Counted from the stretch's first letter, positions 50,616 to 64,000 are shown. The stretch: DNA of 64,000 nt from Mactromeris polynyma (GCA_032209605.1 JASFXZ010000005.1:26090905-26154904); one strand, 5' to 3'. Translations and numbers: made by a program. Notes: a model not told the origin generated them from the sequence alone.

Positions 50616-51820
50616 GGCAGTGATAAAATACATTGTACTTTGAAGGTTTACATTCAGTGTCATTCAGTGTACTTCTCCGAATGTTGCGAAACGCGGCTTT
50701 ATTATTCAATAGGGCACACGCACAGTATCCCCAAAACAGTTAAATACCGGTACGACTATGCGTATAAACATGTGCAATATGTTACCCGGAAACGGCATGG
50801 GAAGGCATTGCTGTTTGATGGGTATAATGCCAGACAGAAGTTGTGTGTTCGAATCCCGCCTTCAGCGAGGTTGAACCACACACATGACAATCATAGAGCG
50901 CCAGTACTTGTAAGTAACGTAGGAAGCAATCACCGAGAGTTGTAATTACCTGAGACACAATCGATGTAAAATAAATATATGAAAGTGTTTAAAAAAACAA
51001 GGAAAAAGTCTGTTGGGACGTTAGGTCATGTTTAATGTTTTACGCGACTCCATTTATACAGCCATTAAAAACGCAACCGAAAATTGTCTGCTTCAAAACA
51101 TGACATAAAGAAGAAATAATTCTGTATTAATTCAATGACATAATTTCCTAAACTTATGAATTATTGGTCCATAGTTTCAATGATTTTTTAAGTCACACGA
51201 CAATAGTTTAAAATTAAATATTTATGTTAATAGTTTGGCTACACGATAGTCTTATAATATATCGTATACATTTTGTATAATTTTATGTATGAGGTGTATG
51301 CTTGTATAGTCTCTTATAATTCTTATTTGAATGGCTTTGTGCAATGTTTTATGTTTTTTATAGTCTTTACTATATGTATATCTATGTTCTGTACAAAGAT
51401 GAGACTTTAATAAATAAATATATATTGCCAACAGTTGGTAGCTTTTAACACCATGCACAAAATGAAGTATGATTGAAACAGTTTAATGGTGTTAAGTGTA
51501 TAATACAAATATTTTAAAATATTTGTTGGACACCTAATGTCGATTAACAAGATATGATATACTCATGAAAAAGAGTCTTATGACATACTCATTTTGTAAA
51601 TAGATATATATTATTTAATTTCTATATTTATTGAAATCTAGTGTGATTGTAATTATCATAGTGAATGTTTTTTCTCATGTGCAATATTTCATTTATTAAA
51701 AGACCTTGTTGTAAATGTATTATACGGTTAATCTATATATATATACTTGTAATTGATATAACACGGCATTTGTTTTTACGAGCGTGTTGACATTAAAAAG
51801 TTATGAAAATATCTGAGTCC
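50616..51820 (+). other. Probable 3' UTR of the bHLH gene
   Basis: AT-rich, no coding signal. The first AATAAA is at 50970-50975, with further AATAAA copies near 51410. A degenerate tRNA-like stretch near 50800-50865 carries a B-box match (GTTCGAATCCC). The open frame 50640-50945 falls in this UTR and shows no domain. Confidence 0.4.
50970..50975 (+). terminator. Candidate polyadenylation signal of the bHLH gene
   Basis: First AATAAA downstream of the stop codon, followed by T-rich and GT-rich bases. Later AATAAA-like signals around 51410 are alternatives. Confidence 0.35.
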
Positions 51821-52329
51821 ATGTGTTTTAATTTCTCCATTACACCGATTTGCAACAAAGAAAGCATGGACAAATATTTATTTACTATCGATGCAAAATT
51901 TACTGAAATATCTTCATTGTGTACATGATGTCTGTCGTTAGCAAAACATGTTTTCATTGGTTGTAAACCTCAGTTTGTTTACAGCCGTTCTCGAGTAAGT
52001 ACATGAGGGCCATGAGGGCCCTATATCACTCACTTGAGTACACTGTCATTTTGACTGAATTAGACTAATGTGCCAATAAGTTGGTAAAGGTTCATTAAAA
52101 ATCCATTCAGCAGTTTAGGAGAGGGTGTCGTCAATATTTTCCACTAGATACATAAAGACAACAAAGCAATGCCCCCTGGCGACCATGTTTTTGACGGAAC
52201 TTAATAATTTATGCAATCTTGTAAGAGGATCTCTAGACAATGCTACACACCAAATACCAAACCTCTAGACCTTATTACGAGTTCCTAAAGTGACATTATA
52301 TATTCTTTATTTTCGAGCCACACTTATAT

Positions 52330-52505
52330 TTTATTTCGTTTAAACGAAATGCATTTCGTAAAATCGAATTATTATATGGTAAAAACAAAATGTTATTTCA
52401 TAATTACGAAATAATAATTTGTTTTTCGAAAAAAACGTTTTGACGAAATACTAATTCGTAATTACGAAATAAATATTTTTTACGAAATAATAATTCGTAT
52501 TTACA
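52330..52505. repeat. Cluster of palindromic TTACGAAAT / ATTTCGTAA motifs
   Basis: Within 175 bp the words cgaaat and atttcg alternate about eleven times, including cgtttaaacg and the palindrome tcgtaattacga. Spacers are ataat-type. The whole stretch can fold back in many registers. Confidence 0.75.
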
Positions 52506-52596
52506 CTGCTCAAGGTGAGCTAATAAACGGACTATACATCATCGTTCAGAGGTGGAGGACACAACCTTCTGTCCAATTTGTCACGGAATAACATAT

Positions 52597-52672
52597 GCCT
52601 CGTCCGCGTTTCGTACCCACAACCTCTAGACTAGAAGCCAAGCGCTCTACAGACTGAGCCAACCAGACAGGA
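52597..52672 (-). repeat. tRNA-like sequence (SINE head or tRNA pseudogene)
   Basis: On the minus strand: ggttggctcagtctgtagag, cttggcttctagtctagagg, ttgtgggtacgaaacgcgga. The A box is good; the B box (gggtacgaaac) departs from GGTTCGANNCC, and the acceptor stem does not pair. Not a credible functional tRNA. Confidence 0.55.
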
Positions 52673-53274
52673 TATCGAGATTAAATAGTAGTAGAGGAAA
52701 ACACGATACTCCTGTTGATAAACGTTGTTCAAGAGGATGTTGCACTTAGTTTTCTGCATAGTTGCTAGTAAATATTTTTATACAGAACTTTTTGATGTGT
52801 TGTATAATGATGTTTGATGATATCAGTTACATGCCAAGTTGGCGTGCCCAGTCAAATATAGTTGACAGTATGATTGTGGCTTTCTAAAAAAGCAATTTCT
52901 TTTCAGAAAAAAACTTCAGTAAACTGCTAAATGCAAGACTTGTTACCAATAATACAAAAGTATCACTTATTGGTTCTGATCAATTCAGTCATTGTAAACA
53001 CCTGCAACATATTTGGATCAAACTGACAGGATTTATTATGTTCCACGTATCCCTTGCCCTGCCACCCAAAGGATGTACAGAGCATAGGGCGACGAAACGT
53101 CTGATGAAAGGTTGACGCTCTACTGATATACTTCACAATCACCAGCATACCTCTATCTATATACAATCAAGATGCATACACGTATGTATTGTTTCCTCAC
53201 AGCTCATATAACAGAACATGTTGATATTTTGTTCATAATAACAAGACTACTTGACTTTTCTTTGTTTATTTCAT

Positions 53275-53280
53275 GCTCAA
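53275..53280 (-). terminator. Candidate polyadenylation signal of ABCF2
   Basis: TTTATT as given, AATAAA on the minus strand; the nearest canonical signal I could find after the ABCF2 stop. Confidence 0.35.
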
Positions 53281-54822
53281 ATTTAAAACAATATACGCAC
53301 ATGAAAGACACATGCTGAATTCAATAAATAAAACAAAAATACGAAGCAAGATGCCAGCGTTTTAAAAAAGCATCATTTTCATTTTTTTAAATCAATATAA
53401 TTATGGTTTTGTCAAATATGCTTCCACAAATCTTAATATCAATTGAAATTATATCTACCAGGTTTAAAAAAAAATACTGAACAAATATTGTTCAAATGCT
53501 TTTTAAATAGTAATTTTTTTCGGAGCGAAAGCAAAACAAGTCTATCTGTTTCTTTGCTTATATGCAGATTGACTAGTTGTGCTTTCACCCCAAGTTGTAC
53601 AGGGATATAATGCACTATTTAACCTCAAATACTGTCATACAACCGACATGCCATCAAACCAACAGCCCAGGGCTCTAGAATGTTTTTTTCAAAGACACTC
53701 GTCCCGGACTAATGGAAATGTAAATTTTGACTTGTTCTACATAAGAAGCTTGTTTTCAGGGAATATCTTTCAATTTAGTAACAAATAAACATACACAATG
53801 ATAACTCCACAATATGAAATCAATAACCACATGTATGTGTTTGTGGGATTCTAAGGTTTGACCAACAATGAACAATTGCTGATGTTGTTTAGCTTTAAAA
53901 ACATGACTTGTTCGGGACTAACTTAAACTGATTCAGCATTAGACTAATTTGGGACGACGTCGGGCTAGTGGATTTCTAGAGTCCTGCAGCCATTATCCAA
54001 CGGTTAGTTTTAACCACAACTGCTCATGAGTTGGATACAAAATCGCCTCACCATTTTTTGTATTGCACCAGTTCTCAATGCCATCCATCACCATCCACAC
54101 ATACTTTATATTTCTCATAACCTTACACATTTTATGAATTCAACTTTTGTTAAAAATTTAAATAGTGATGACTAATTCTATTCAGAATGTTTTTCTCATT
54201 AATGATTTTGTTCACAAGTGAGATAAATATACACAACTGAATTGTTCATGAAACAAAGTCCATGTAAAACCCACAGGAGATTGTCACAATTTTTTTTTCA
54301 AGCTCACATTTTGATGCATTTATAGACAATTTTGCCAATATCTGACGGACTGGCATAAAAAAGTAGGTGTCATTTAAAAGATATGTTTTTCATGCTTAGA
54401 AAGCTCTAAAAGGGATAAAGGGAGAGAACTCATGACAATCTCCTATGGTATAACCACAGCCATATAACAGAATGTTACAGCATACTACTGTCCTTAAAAC
54501 AAACATTCTGCAATATAATAATTACATGTCTGTGTAAGCAGTATGTAGTAAGTTTTACTGATGGATGAAATCAAAACTAGTCCATCTACACATGAATAAA
54601 GAAGAGATGGACTTGTTTCGCATTTATCTGTCAATAAACACCAAAATATTCATCAGAATCTCAGATTTTGTTAAAAATTCTGCCATATCGTTATCGTTAG
54701 TATTTCGCCGTGTTCCATCAACACGAGATTTCCTCTTGGAACCAATGTCAAATTTCCGAGGCAAAATCTTTCAATAAATTACAAAGACCTACAATAATTA
54801 TGAACCTAAACAAGAACTATCA
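53281..54822 (-). other. Probable 3' UTR of ABCF2
   Basis: No coding signal between the ABCF2 stop and the nearest minus-strand AATAAA, about 1.5 kb downstream. Plus-strand open frames at 53579-53788 and 54565-54777 have no domain and lie antisense to this UTR. Confidence 0.4.
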
Positions 54823-57800
54823 TCATTTAAGTTTCTGAAGTCTCTCATTTTCTTTCTGTACGATCTTCACCAACTTGTCCTTGTATTTGTAAATGTCACC
54901 TTCATATTTGGTAATAGTTTCATTTTGACATATCCAAATCTCCTCCGTCACCTGGAAAATTAGCAAAGAAATGTATTACTGACTTTGTCATCATTTAGAC
55001 ATATTTTGATGCTGCTCCATATAAAGCAAACATCACCCCGGACTACAGAGCTCAGAGGTCCCAGCAAGTAACAGTAATCAGTAAAGCATCATCGTCTTTA
55101 ACATAGAAAATGTGTAATACATAATTAGTGCACAACAAGTTGACAAACATCTGTTCAGCAGTCAATATTAATTATACTAGCTGACAGGCCAGCCCACTGT
55201 GAATGCTCACTGCAAGTAGCTGATAATTTAGAAAAATATTGACTTTATTGTGTTACTATTTTTAATAGCATATGAATGAATCCTAGAATAACTAGTCAAA
55301 AGAATATGTGCCAGAAGCCTAAAACTTTGTACAACTTAGTAAAGCCCAGATAATGTAATTGCCAGTTTTCTAATTTTACCATAAAATCCTATCAAGAGAT
55401 CATTCCAAATTTATAAAGCCAAGTACAAATTTATTTAAACTTGGAGACGTGTTGTGAAATGCTATTATTACAGAGTACACATTTATTTCTATTTCACCTT
55501 ATAGGTTGGAGTGGTTATTACATATGTTGTGATAAATGATTTTGACTCAAGAGAGAAAGCCATATTGGCATGGGATTTGGAATCAATCACAATCACCAGA
55601 CAGAGTGTATGCCATATTGTGTTAGATTAACCAAACCACTCCAACCTTAGGACAGTGAAGTATTTACCTGAGATATCAGTCGGAAGTCGTGGCTAACTAA
55701 AATCATGCCACCGTCAAACTCATTAATGGCCTCAGCTAACGAGTCTATAGTTTCTATATCCAAGTGATTGGTCGGTTCGTCCAACAACAGTAGATGAGGA
55801 TTCTGCCATGACAACCAGGCAAATATAACACGACATCTCTGACCATCTGACAAGTTGCTCAATGGCACAACCTGAAACACGTGCAAAGGAAAAATAGTAA
55901 AAGTTTATGTATTTTGAAAGGTAAGTGATCCAAATAAATTCAAATCACTGAAGGATTATCAACTTCAAATGAGAATATCCTTAAAAGTGTTTGGTACCTT
56001 GACGAACAGTTGAAATTGGCTCCAACTCAACTAGTTGTTGCTTTTTATGCACCATTTCATTATTGGTGGATAAAATAATCTTATTCGTTACTTTGATGAT
56101 CCCTATTTCTTCTAAATCTTCCATTTCAAAGACCTGGTAATCATTTTAATGATTTTGACACTTAGTAAGACCAAGTATTCATTTCGTTAGTATTGATTAT
56201 GCCTCTAAAAAATGTCAGTTACAATACCTGCTGTTGTCCAGTTAACCCATAGCGACCTATAATCTTTCTCATTTCTTCTCTTTCCTTGATAATAGGAAAC
56301 ATACTCATCATCCAGTCAAGAGCATTCATACTCATATCAAGTATCTCATGTAAATGCTGAAAGTAACAAAATCAAATAACATGACACAATGGCACCATTA
56401 TCCTCCCACACACATCTTAAGAACATGTGTTGCCAGTAATAACAGAATACATGCATGTGGTGTGCTCGTGTTAGAGGTACATATTTAACTAGTGCACATA
56501 ACACACCTTTTAATATTAAATATTTGTGTTAAGTTTCATTCAAATCCCTGGAATCTTATAAAATGTATAGCCGACAAACTTGTTTTAGTAGGACAATTGC
56601 AGGAAAAAAATGTCAGAGCCATACTTAACTTTCATGAAATAAAATTTCTTCGGACTGCCTCAAAGTCAAGACAAAAATGGTGTGATGAATTAAGCAGTTC
56701 ACAAATATAATAATGACCAAGCACACTTTTTATTTAAATGAGTGAAGATGAAATGAAATCATTTTTTCAAATACATCTGTTAATTTACTAGAAAATACCA
56801 ATGCAAGGACTGCATAGTTTTTACAACTTTATAGCCAACCAATCAATCAGTGTTTTTTGTTTTCGGTTTTGAAATAAATCAGTAAAATATTATTAAAATC
56901 AGATTGGAACAAACAACACTTTTAGAAGATATAAACTTACCTGATGATATCTTCCAATCTTTAGATGAGAGTGACGACGTATAAGACCATCAGTGGGAAC
57001 CAACTACAATGAAAGAATGTTTAGAAAGTTTGGTAAGTGCAAGCTAATATCTCAAGATGAACATTGAATTGACAATCTGTAAATGTAAATTACTTAATTT
57101 CTGTTTGCTAAGCTCAAGAACAGAGAAAGCCTCAAATGAAGCTTCCCAGTTCACAAATTGAAAAAAAATTGAGTAACACACACAAAATCTCTATGGTTTA
57201 TCTAATGTCATAACGTCAAACTCTAAGACAGTATTTCTACTAAGGCTTTGAATGTCACATTGTAGTACATTACGCTTCATACTTACATCTCCAACAATAA
57301 GCTTTAGTAGAGTAGATTTGCCAGCACCATTTGGACCTACAAGGGCCACACGTGTATCCAAGTCCACACCAAAGTCTAAATCCTTGTATATATACGCCTG
57401 TAAATGAAAAGAAGAAATCAGAATATGAGATTAATGGAACCAACTAATGTCAGAATTTCTGCAACGAGAGGACCACGAATGCCGTATATCCATCAACTGA
57501 GTACTATTGATATAATGCTTTTATTCACTACATATGAAACAACACGTTCGGGTAAGCTAATAAAAAAATGTAAACACAACATTATAGATATATTTTCAGT
57601 CTTGACACTTAAAAGAACTAAATCATAACCTGACGAGGCAATTTATACCCATGGGACTGTAGACATTGTGCAGGATTTCGACTTGCATTTATTGTCATTA
57701 AATGAACAAAATCCTCGTTATAACAAGCTAGAATCGTTATCAGGACATTATTGAGCGAATGTTCACAAATGCAATGTTTTGTTTTTGTAAAGCCAACATT

Positions 57801-60800
57801 TTCGCAGGTATTATTTGCAGAATTACATCAACCACATTACATTACACAAAGAAGGCCATTAGTTTTTGCAGCTATTCATTTCACATAAAGATGCCAACTG
57901 TAAAAACTGCTACCTTACAATGACTGAGTCATTTTCTATGTTTATAGAATGAGAAGGAAAGGGGACCACAACCAAACAATAGATAATACACTTACAGTTT
58001 CATCGTTATATCTGAAGCTCACATGTTGAACCATGATCACAGGTGGTGGAAGTTTACCACAACTTGGGAAACAGAAAGTTAATGTCTGAAAACAAACAAC
58101 AAATGAATGTTGGACTATTTTGTTGGTAAACATATCTGAAATCATCAATCTTTCCAATCAGATACCCAAAATTTTCTCCACAAGTATTATTAAATAAACA
58201 GAGAGATTACAGCGGGTTGAAGATCTAATTTGCAGGACCACAGTTCAATAAAATGAATCTACAACTAATGTTTACATTAATTGACACATTTGTCTTTTGT
58301 GTATATATAGAGGGGTTAAAGTAACATAAGTCTGTCCATTTTTCATGTGCAGAAAAACTAGTTATGCTTTCCCCCTAAAGTCAAAGGTAGGACCGACTAC
58401 CGTACCTACTGTAATCATCAAACACGAAACATAGATGACTTGTAAGACTGTACAAAAACTCTCAAGGCCTACCTTATCTGAAGAAACTTTCTGAGCGAGT
58501 CCTCCATCAACCATCTTCTTCAATGTTTTCTCTTTACTCTGAGCTTGTCTAGCCAACTTAGCACTACCATGACCAAATCTTGCTATGTAGTTCTGTCAAT
58601 TAACAAACATCTTAATTAACACTGATATAATAGTATTATAATACAAATGGTTAAAAACAAGTCAACAGGGAATCATATGCAAAAGGATGTTCAATAAAAT
58701 GTTCACTCTAAATTAAATTTCTTTACAGAAAAATTGCCCAATCACAGAACTATGACAAAACATTTCAAGAAAAAAACTTTGATGATTCCAACAGGACCAA
58801 TACGTGTATTGGACGAAAAAAGTCTTTCCAAGTATGTTATCAAAATTGGAGTAATTCTATATATTTTAAAAGAAGCTCTGACAAACTGGAGATCAGAGTA
58901 AGGTTTCTATCGCTTCCTCGTTTCGAGCATCGTACTGTCTACAATCTGAGACTACAGAGAGTCAGCACTAATCTCGGCCTTTCATATCATCATTTCTCCA
59001 TTTTTTCTACAGTACAAAATTGGAACTAATGCCAACTAAGAATTCATGAATGTACAGTTACAAATCTGTATGCAATATTCTCCTCTTCTGCTCACTTTCC
59101 AACAATACTGTTTATAAATGATAGTAAAACTAAGTTGTTAAAATTCAAGACAACAATAGGCAACGGTTACATCATTCTGAATGAAATTACAAGCCACACA
59201 GTCAAACCGTTTGCATATAATATGCTTTCAAAGCAAGCCAGAAACATTGCATCATGCAATCATACACAAAGAGGCGTTTGGAGAGAGATCAGATTGTTTG
59301 AAATCGCTTTCTCATTTCGAGCATCATACCAGCTACAATCTGTACAGACAGAGAGTTGATACTAAACCTCGGCCTTTTAAGTCATCACTTCTCTATCCAA
59401 ACCAGTCTTAAGTATGAATTATAATTAACACAACCAAGCTCATACTTTCAAGATTTCTTGACAGAAAGATTTTTGGGACAATTTTCCAAACCAAGTGATG
59501 GTGGCAATTCAGCAAAAATAATACAGTAAAATTCAGAGGCATGTATGAATATTGATGATACCAAACATTTGCCAAAATCATAGTTGTTGAAAATCCTCCA
59601 GGGACAAGATATGAGGGTAGACAATATTGCAACAGACAAACAGATGACTGGACAAAAAACAATATGTCCCCCAAAAAGAGATATACAATAAACTATACAG
59701 CAAGGGATTCAGATTGAAAACTATATAAAACCGTCATTGAGCGAAAACTACAATCCATAAAGGAGAGTTCTCAAGCACTAGTTTCAACAATGAAATCATC
59801 ATATCCCTTACTACAGTGACAAAAATCTCATTAATAGTCTGCTGCAATGGGGACATGTCAAAATGTTTCACTAATAAGCCAACCTTTGTTTAAAGGCCAT
59901 TCCTCTGTCAACTATTCAAACCACAACAACTGACCAAAATTGGAGCTTATAATCTGTAGTTAACTTATGAAAATTTGAAATAGTTGTCAGACATTTGCTA
60001 CCCAGACAAGAGAATCTTGTTTTGAACCCATTATTTTGGACAGGTAAAAAATGGGAAAGTTTACGAATAACAAAGGTATCTCTATTAAGAAATCTAGACT
60101 GGCACTAGTTTTCAAAAGTTAGCAGCAACATTTAAAGAATAATTAATTTGAATATAATGTATCATAATGTTCGACTATATTCGCAATTTCAGTAGCAAGA
60201 TTGTACATTTAAAAGCCACTTTCTAGCTGGCTACTAACTAAGGCTAGCCTAAGAAATAGCACAGCAGTGAATACACCTACCTTCATATGAGAAATCTGGT
60301 CCTGCTCCCATCTGTACTGTTTCATTTGATTTTCCTCCAGTTCAAATCTTGTCTGTATATAACTGTCGAAGTTACCCTGTAAATCAAGCATACATTTATA
60401 ACTACAAAGACCAATAAACCCATGTCAATTATATGCTCAACTATACGCCCACATCATAACTTGAATAAATTATTCGAATGATTATTATATGTGCATTTCA
60501 ATTCACATCATTGCAACAGCCTCTCATTAAATTATGCATGAATCAAAAGCATAAAGTAAAAAGTGTTGTATTATATTGGGAAGCTTTTCATGACCAGTAT
60601 GGGGTCATTCAAAAATTTTATGGCATATTCTCAATGGCCTGTTGGCATACATACAGTTACTACAGTGCTAGACACTACTGCCACCATACTGGAGGATTCC
60701 AATCACCTTTGGCACATTAATAATTTCGAACATTTATTTTTAAAGTTTTGTTCAGTTTAGGAGGAATCCCATATATTTATAATAAATGACAATAGTTACA

Positions 60801-63717
60801 TTGTTAGATTTAATACTTACACCATAAATTTTCAGTTTCTGTTGGTGCATGTGAATGATGTTTGTACACACTCCATTCAGGAAATCTTGTGAATGGGAAA
60901 CGACAACCAGAATTCTCTTGTAACTGTCAAAGCAACAATCAATAAACAATTAGGTTTAATATTCATAATAAAAACAATGCAATGTTTATCATAACATATC
61001 TTACAAATGAGTTCTAATAAATTATTTCTCTACATTTATTTAGTAATTTTAGGACACTTTGAAACACGAAGCTATTTTATTTTATTTATATTAGAAACTA
61101 GGATGGAGATAGCTGTAGTAGAACTAAAGGAACCCACTTTGAATACAATGCAAAAGCACATGTGTTTGAATCAGATAAAAACTATTTTGAAGCCTCTGCA
61201 TTAGACTTCTGTGAGGTTTGTTTGGAAGGATGCATACTTGATAGTGATTCACATAAGCATACCATGCTTTTCTAAGAATCAAGCTTAAACAAAAGCTCAA
61301 TGTAAAATTTCAAAATCAGCAGAAAATTCGGCAAGGGATCCAGGGGGCCACTGATGCTTCTGGCTTTTAAGCATCTTAGATTGTTTTGTCTCAAAAACGC
61401 CCTTTGCGAGCATCAAATCCGCAAATAAATTCTCATGCCTGAACAATTAGGATACAACAAAAATAATACATGATTGGAACAGAAATGGAGAAATTATTTG
61501 ACTTATGTAAGCCAAGTCTTGAAGGAAATGAGATAATTCAATATCCATTACTCCAGAATTTAAGTAATAGATGAAATCAAGCTAAAACATCTTACTTTTT
61601 CAATTCCTCCTCTAACCATACACAAGCATTTAAATCAAGATGATTTGTAGGTTCATCCAGTAACAACAAAGCTGGCTTGATAAACAGAGCTCTAGCCAGG
61701 GCAATCCTCATTCTCCAACCTCCAGAGAAACGTTTCACAGCTGTCTGCTGCATTTTGTTGGAAAAACCAAGACCATGAAGAATAAATGAAGCTTTCTGCT
61801 CAGCATTAGCAGCATCTAACTCCTCTAGACGTTCGTACACATCCATCAAGCGCTCGTGAGATTCTGATTAATGGAGGAAACAACGCTGTACAAATTGATG
61901 CATATTTATACGAAGGATGTTACAGATATACAATGGATGAAATTTATACTGTCATAGCCTAAAACCAGGAATTTTATTTCATAGGAGGAACATCTGATCA
62001 TTACATAGAAATCAATACTGTTATCTATGTTATGCCATACCTCATAAGCAAACTAAATGTTTTGTCATGTCACAATATTGATCACAAGCTGAATTCGGGT
62101 TGGATGGCAGGTAATAAACTTAGAAGTTAGAATGAATAGTGACCGCAAAATAATTTTTTATGGAAACAATGGCCAAATGTCCCACAAAAATGACACAACA
62201 GAAAACTGACATTTATATATTTCATTTCATAATAACATTCATTTACTTATTCAAATAAGATTGCTGTCCACGAACTAGAGTAAACAAACTGCTAAAATGT
62301 CTAACCCAAAAGCAGAAATGTTAAGACAAACAGTTCAGTTTATGGGAATATGCAAATGGTTTCCAAGTCACTAGAATCAGGTAAAACCTACCATTATCAT
62401 CTTTAGCAGCAAGGATTTCAGACTCTTTCTCTAGTCTTACTCTTTCCTCATCTACCTCCATTACACATGCTAGAGCAGTCTTGTCACTTGGCGGCATTTC
62501 GCGACGCAACAGGAATGTATCAACATGATCTTGCATGGGCAGTTCTCTCATACTTAATGCAGCCAATAATGTGGATTTACCTGAAATTGATCATAGAAAT
62601 GCAAACACAATATTATGGCATATTGGCCAGTACCGTATGTTATCCGCCATAAGTCAACTTCGACCATAAGTCGAGGAGGTATTTTAGAGGTCAAAATGTC
62701 AGGTTTTTGCGTCAACCCTTCCATAAGTCGAGGGGGTATTTGAGGTAAGATGAAAAAAGCCAACTCGCGATCTTCTGATTTTCAAAGTAAACATCGTAAA
62801 TTTTTGTTATTGGGTAGTTTTTAGTTCATTCCCGACTGGTTCACTGAAATAACTTGCCAAACTGATAACCGAAAGTGTAAAATCGGGATACCAGTTAGAA
62901 ATACTCTCTAAATAATCTCTAAATTCATCTGTTACTTGTCCATAAGACGACCAGTGACTTTTATTGACATTTTTTAGTAAAAAAATCGACTTATGGCCGA
63001 GTATATACGGTAAATTAAGTTTGTGGGAACGATTTGTAATGGAAGAAAGCTACACAAACCTAATGCTGCTGATAATAAATTTGCATTGTAAATATTTGTA
63101 CTTTCAATTAAATAGTCATAATATAATGTCTTTCAAATAAACCAACCATTATCTTCCATAACAATATTTTGGGTTTTCTCTTACATCATTCATTAATGAC
63201 TAAGAAACACAGTCAAGTAGGCTTTGCAAAATTTGTAGGTATGACTATGATAGACTAGTCAGACAAATTTAATAAAGGTCCTCTGTCTTTTCGCAAGGTA
63301 TCTCATCATATATATGGTAAATTCACAAGTTATCATGCAATTATAAACAATTATAGTAGATTTCTCTGACCAAAATTCAGGCAATCTGCGAGTGTGATGC
63401 AAATTCCAAAAGCCTAGACAAGTGTTGACATAAATGGTGATACAACATAGCATTCATAGCCAGTAACACATCTTAGTAATGCTAAATGATTCAGAAATGC
63501 TATTACTCACCACATCCATTTAGACCAATAAGACCATATCGTCGTCCACAGTTTAATTCCAAGTGGCCATCAACCAGTAACTCTGCTCCATGAAATCTAA
63601 TAGTAACACTGGATATATGCACATCCCTACTGACCGAGTGTGATGCTAAAACACCTGCGCAAGATCGATGTTGCGCAGCTATTTGAAGGTCATCCATCTG
63701 GTCCGCTATACCGTTAA
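54823..63717 (-). CDS. ABCF2: ABCF2, ABC-F family ATPase (5' end outside the window)
   Basis: Twelve exons, minus strand: 63717-63511, 62580-62392, 61863-61596, 60923-60821, 60376-60281, 58592-58473, 58085-57996, 57397-57287, 57003-56941, 56356-56228, 55871-55668, 54951-54823. All join in phase, giving 568 aa; human ABCF2 has about 620, so roughly the first 60 residues lie on exon(s) to the right. The first visible exon opens in the third base class (two bases of a codon) and includes GVLASH...DVHI. First ABC: Walker A GLNGCGKST (split by an intron), signature [15 protein letters not shown], Walker [14 protein letters not shown]. Linker: [24 protein letters not shown] region, typical of ABCF2. 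Second ABC: Walker [10 protein letters not shown], signature LSDGQRCRV, Walker [16 protein letters not shown]-loop VSHDF. There are no membrane segments, as expected for a soluble ABC-F protein. The family is linked to ribosome function and translation; the exact role of ABCF2 is not settled. Confidence 0.95.
58893..59394. repeat. Direct repeat pair (~105 bp each) in an ABCF2 intron
   Basis: Units at about 58893-58998 and 59288-59394 share cgtttcgagcatc/catttcgagcatc, ctacaatctg, agagagt and cctcggcctttt/tctcggcctttca. Identity is roughly three quarters by eye. No coding signal, although two overlapping plus-strand frames at 59135-59411 run through the second unit. Confidence 0.6.
62631..63012. 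mobile_element. 382-bp TIR element (MITE) in an ABCF2 intron
   Basis: The ends are inverted: left taccgtatgttatccgccat then aagtcaac, right the complement of taccgtatatactcggccat then aagtcgat. The interior repeats 'ccataagtcgagg.ggtatt' twice. No transposase. The minus-strand frame 62554-62763 with repeated IPPRLM is an artefact of this element. Confidence 0.8.
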
Positions 63718-64000
63718 CTAGAAAATCATTTATAAAAAATTATATATTTACAAGTCATAATAAAACTGACCATAATACTTATTTGACATGCATTCATGAA
63801 TAGCTCTTTAATTTTGACCATATCTTTATAAAACAATAATAATAAAATCACTTGCTGCCAAGAATCGCAAAATTCTCAGATGGCCCGCTGCATGTCTCCA
63901 AATGAATGTTTGTAACATCAAGACAGTTATGATGACTGACCACATGTCACACAACATAATTAGCAGCCTATCATCATTGAATCGATCCCATTGGCTACAC
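63718..64000 (-). other. ABCF2 intron, 5' part (gene continues to the right)
   Basis: The acceptor at 63718-63719 shows the ABCF2 frame continues upstream with a phase needing one base from the previous exon. No exon encoding the lysine-rich ABCF2 N-terminus is seen in the last 283 bases, so it lies outside the window. Confidence 0.7.

Larger units (their letters stand above)
51821..53274. other. Region between convergent bHLH and ABCF2 genes
   Basis: Contains a bivalve-like interspersed repeat (51990-52300, with 'gagggccctatatc' and 'ctagacaatgctacacacca'), the palindromic cluster at 52330-52505 and a tRNA-like element at 52597-52672. No gene is recognised; the minus frame 52963-53166 has no domain. 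Confidence 0.5.

Overview
The window is a piece of an intron-rich, AT-rich animal nuclear genome. The repeats point to a mollusc, most likely a bivalve: tRNA-derived SINEs, degenerate interspersed units of the 'gtggtcctctaccaag...' kind, and foldback elements. That assignment comes from recalled repeat style plus four clearly metazoan genes, not from a database search. No operon, phage, CRISPR array or other prokaryotic feature is present, and I found no unknown multi-gene system.

Four protein-coding genes could be rebuilt exon by exon. All internal splice sites used are GT-AG and every exon phase matches. (1) 3969-10783, minus: HSP90 co-chaperone p23 (PTGES3), 8 coding exons, 164 aa. (2) 11033-41232, plus: NOSTRIN, an F-BAR plus SH3 membrane-trafficking adaptor, 16 coding exons, 510 aa, with a 19 kb first intron. 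Genes 1 and 2 are head to head; their start codons are 249 bp apart and probably share a promoter. (3) 48121-50615, plus: a two-exon bHLH transcription factor of the PTF1A/Fer group, 200 aa, with a TATA box at 47963. (4) 54823-63717, minus: ABCF2, a cytoplasmic ABC-F ATPase, 12 exons visible, with the 5' end beyond the right edge of the window.

Layout: 1-2610 intergenic with two foldback elements; 2611-11032 p23, its 3' UTR and the shared promoter; 11033-45570 NOSTRIN and its probable long 3' UTR; 45571-47962 repeat-rich intergenic DNA with an intact-looking SINE; 47963-51820 the bHLH gene; 51821-53274 repeat-rich DNA between convergent genes; 53275-64000 ABCF2.

The genes do not form a pathway. 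p23 and ABCF2 are housekeeping proteins, NOSTRIN is a cell-biological adaptor, and the bHLH protein is a developmental regulator. The less explained material is non-coding: several families of inverted-repeat (MITE-like) elements, one of them inserted about 50 bp from an ABCF2 splice acceptor, a 51-bp in-frame minisatellite, a 32/34-bp minisatellite, a palindromic ATTTCGTAAT-type cluster, and two copies of one SINE family in opposite orientations. Most short open frames in the window are chance or repeat-derived.
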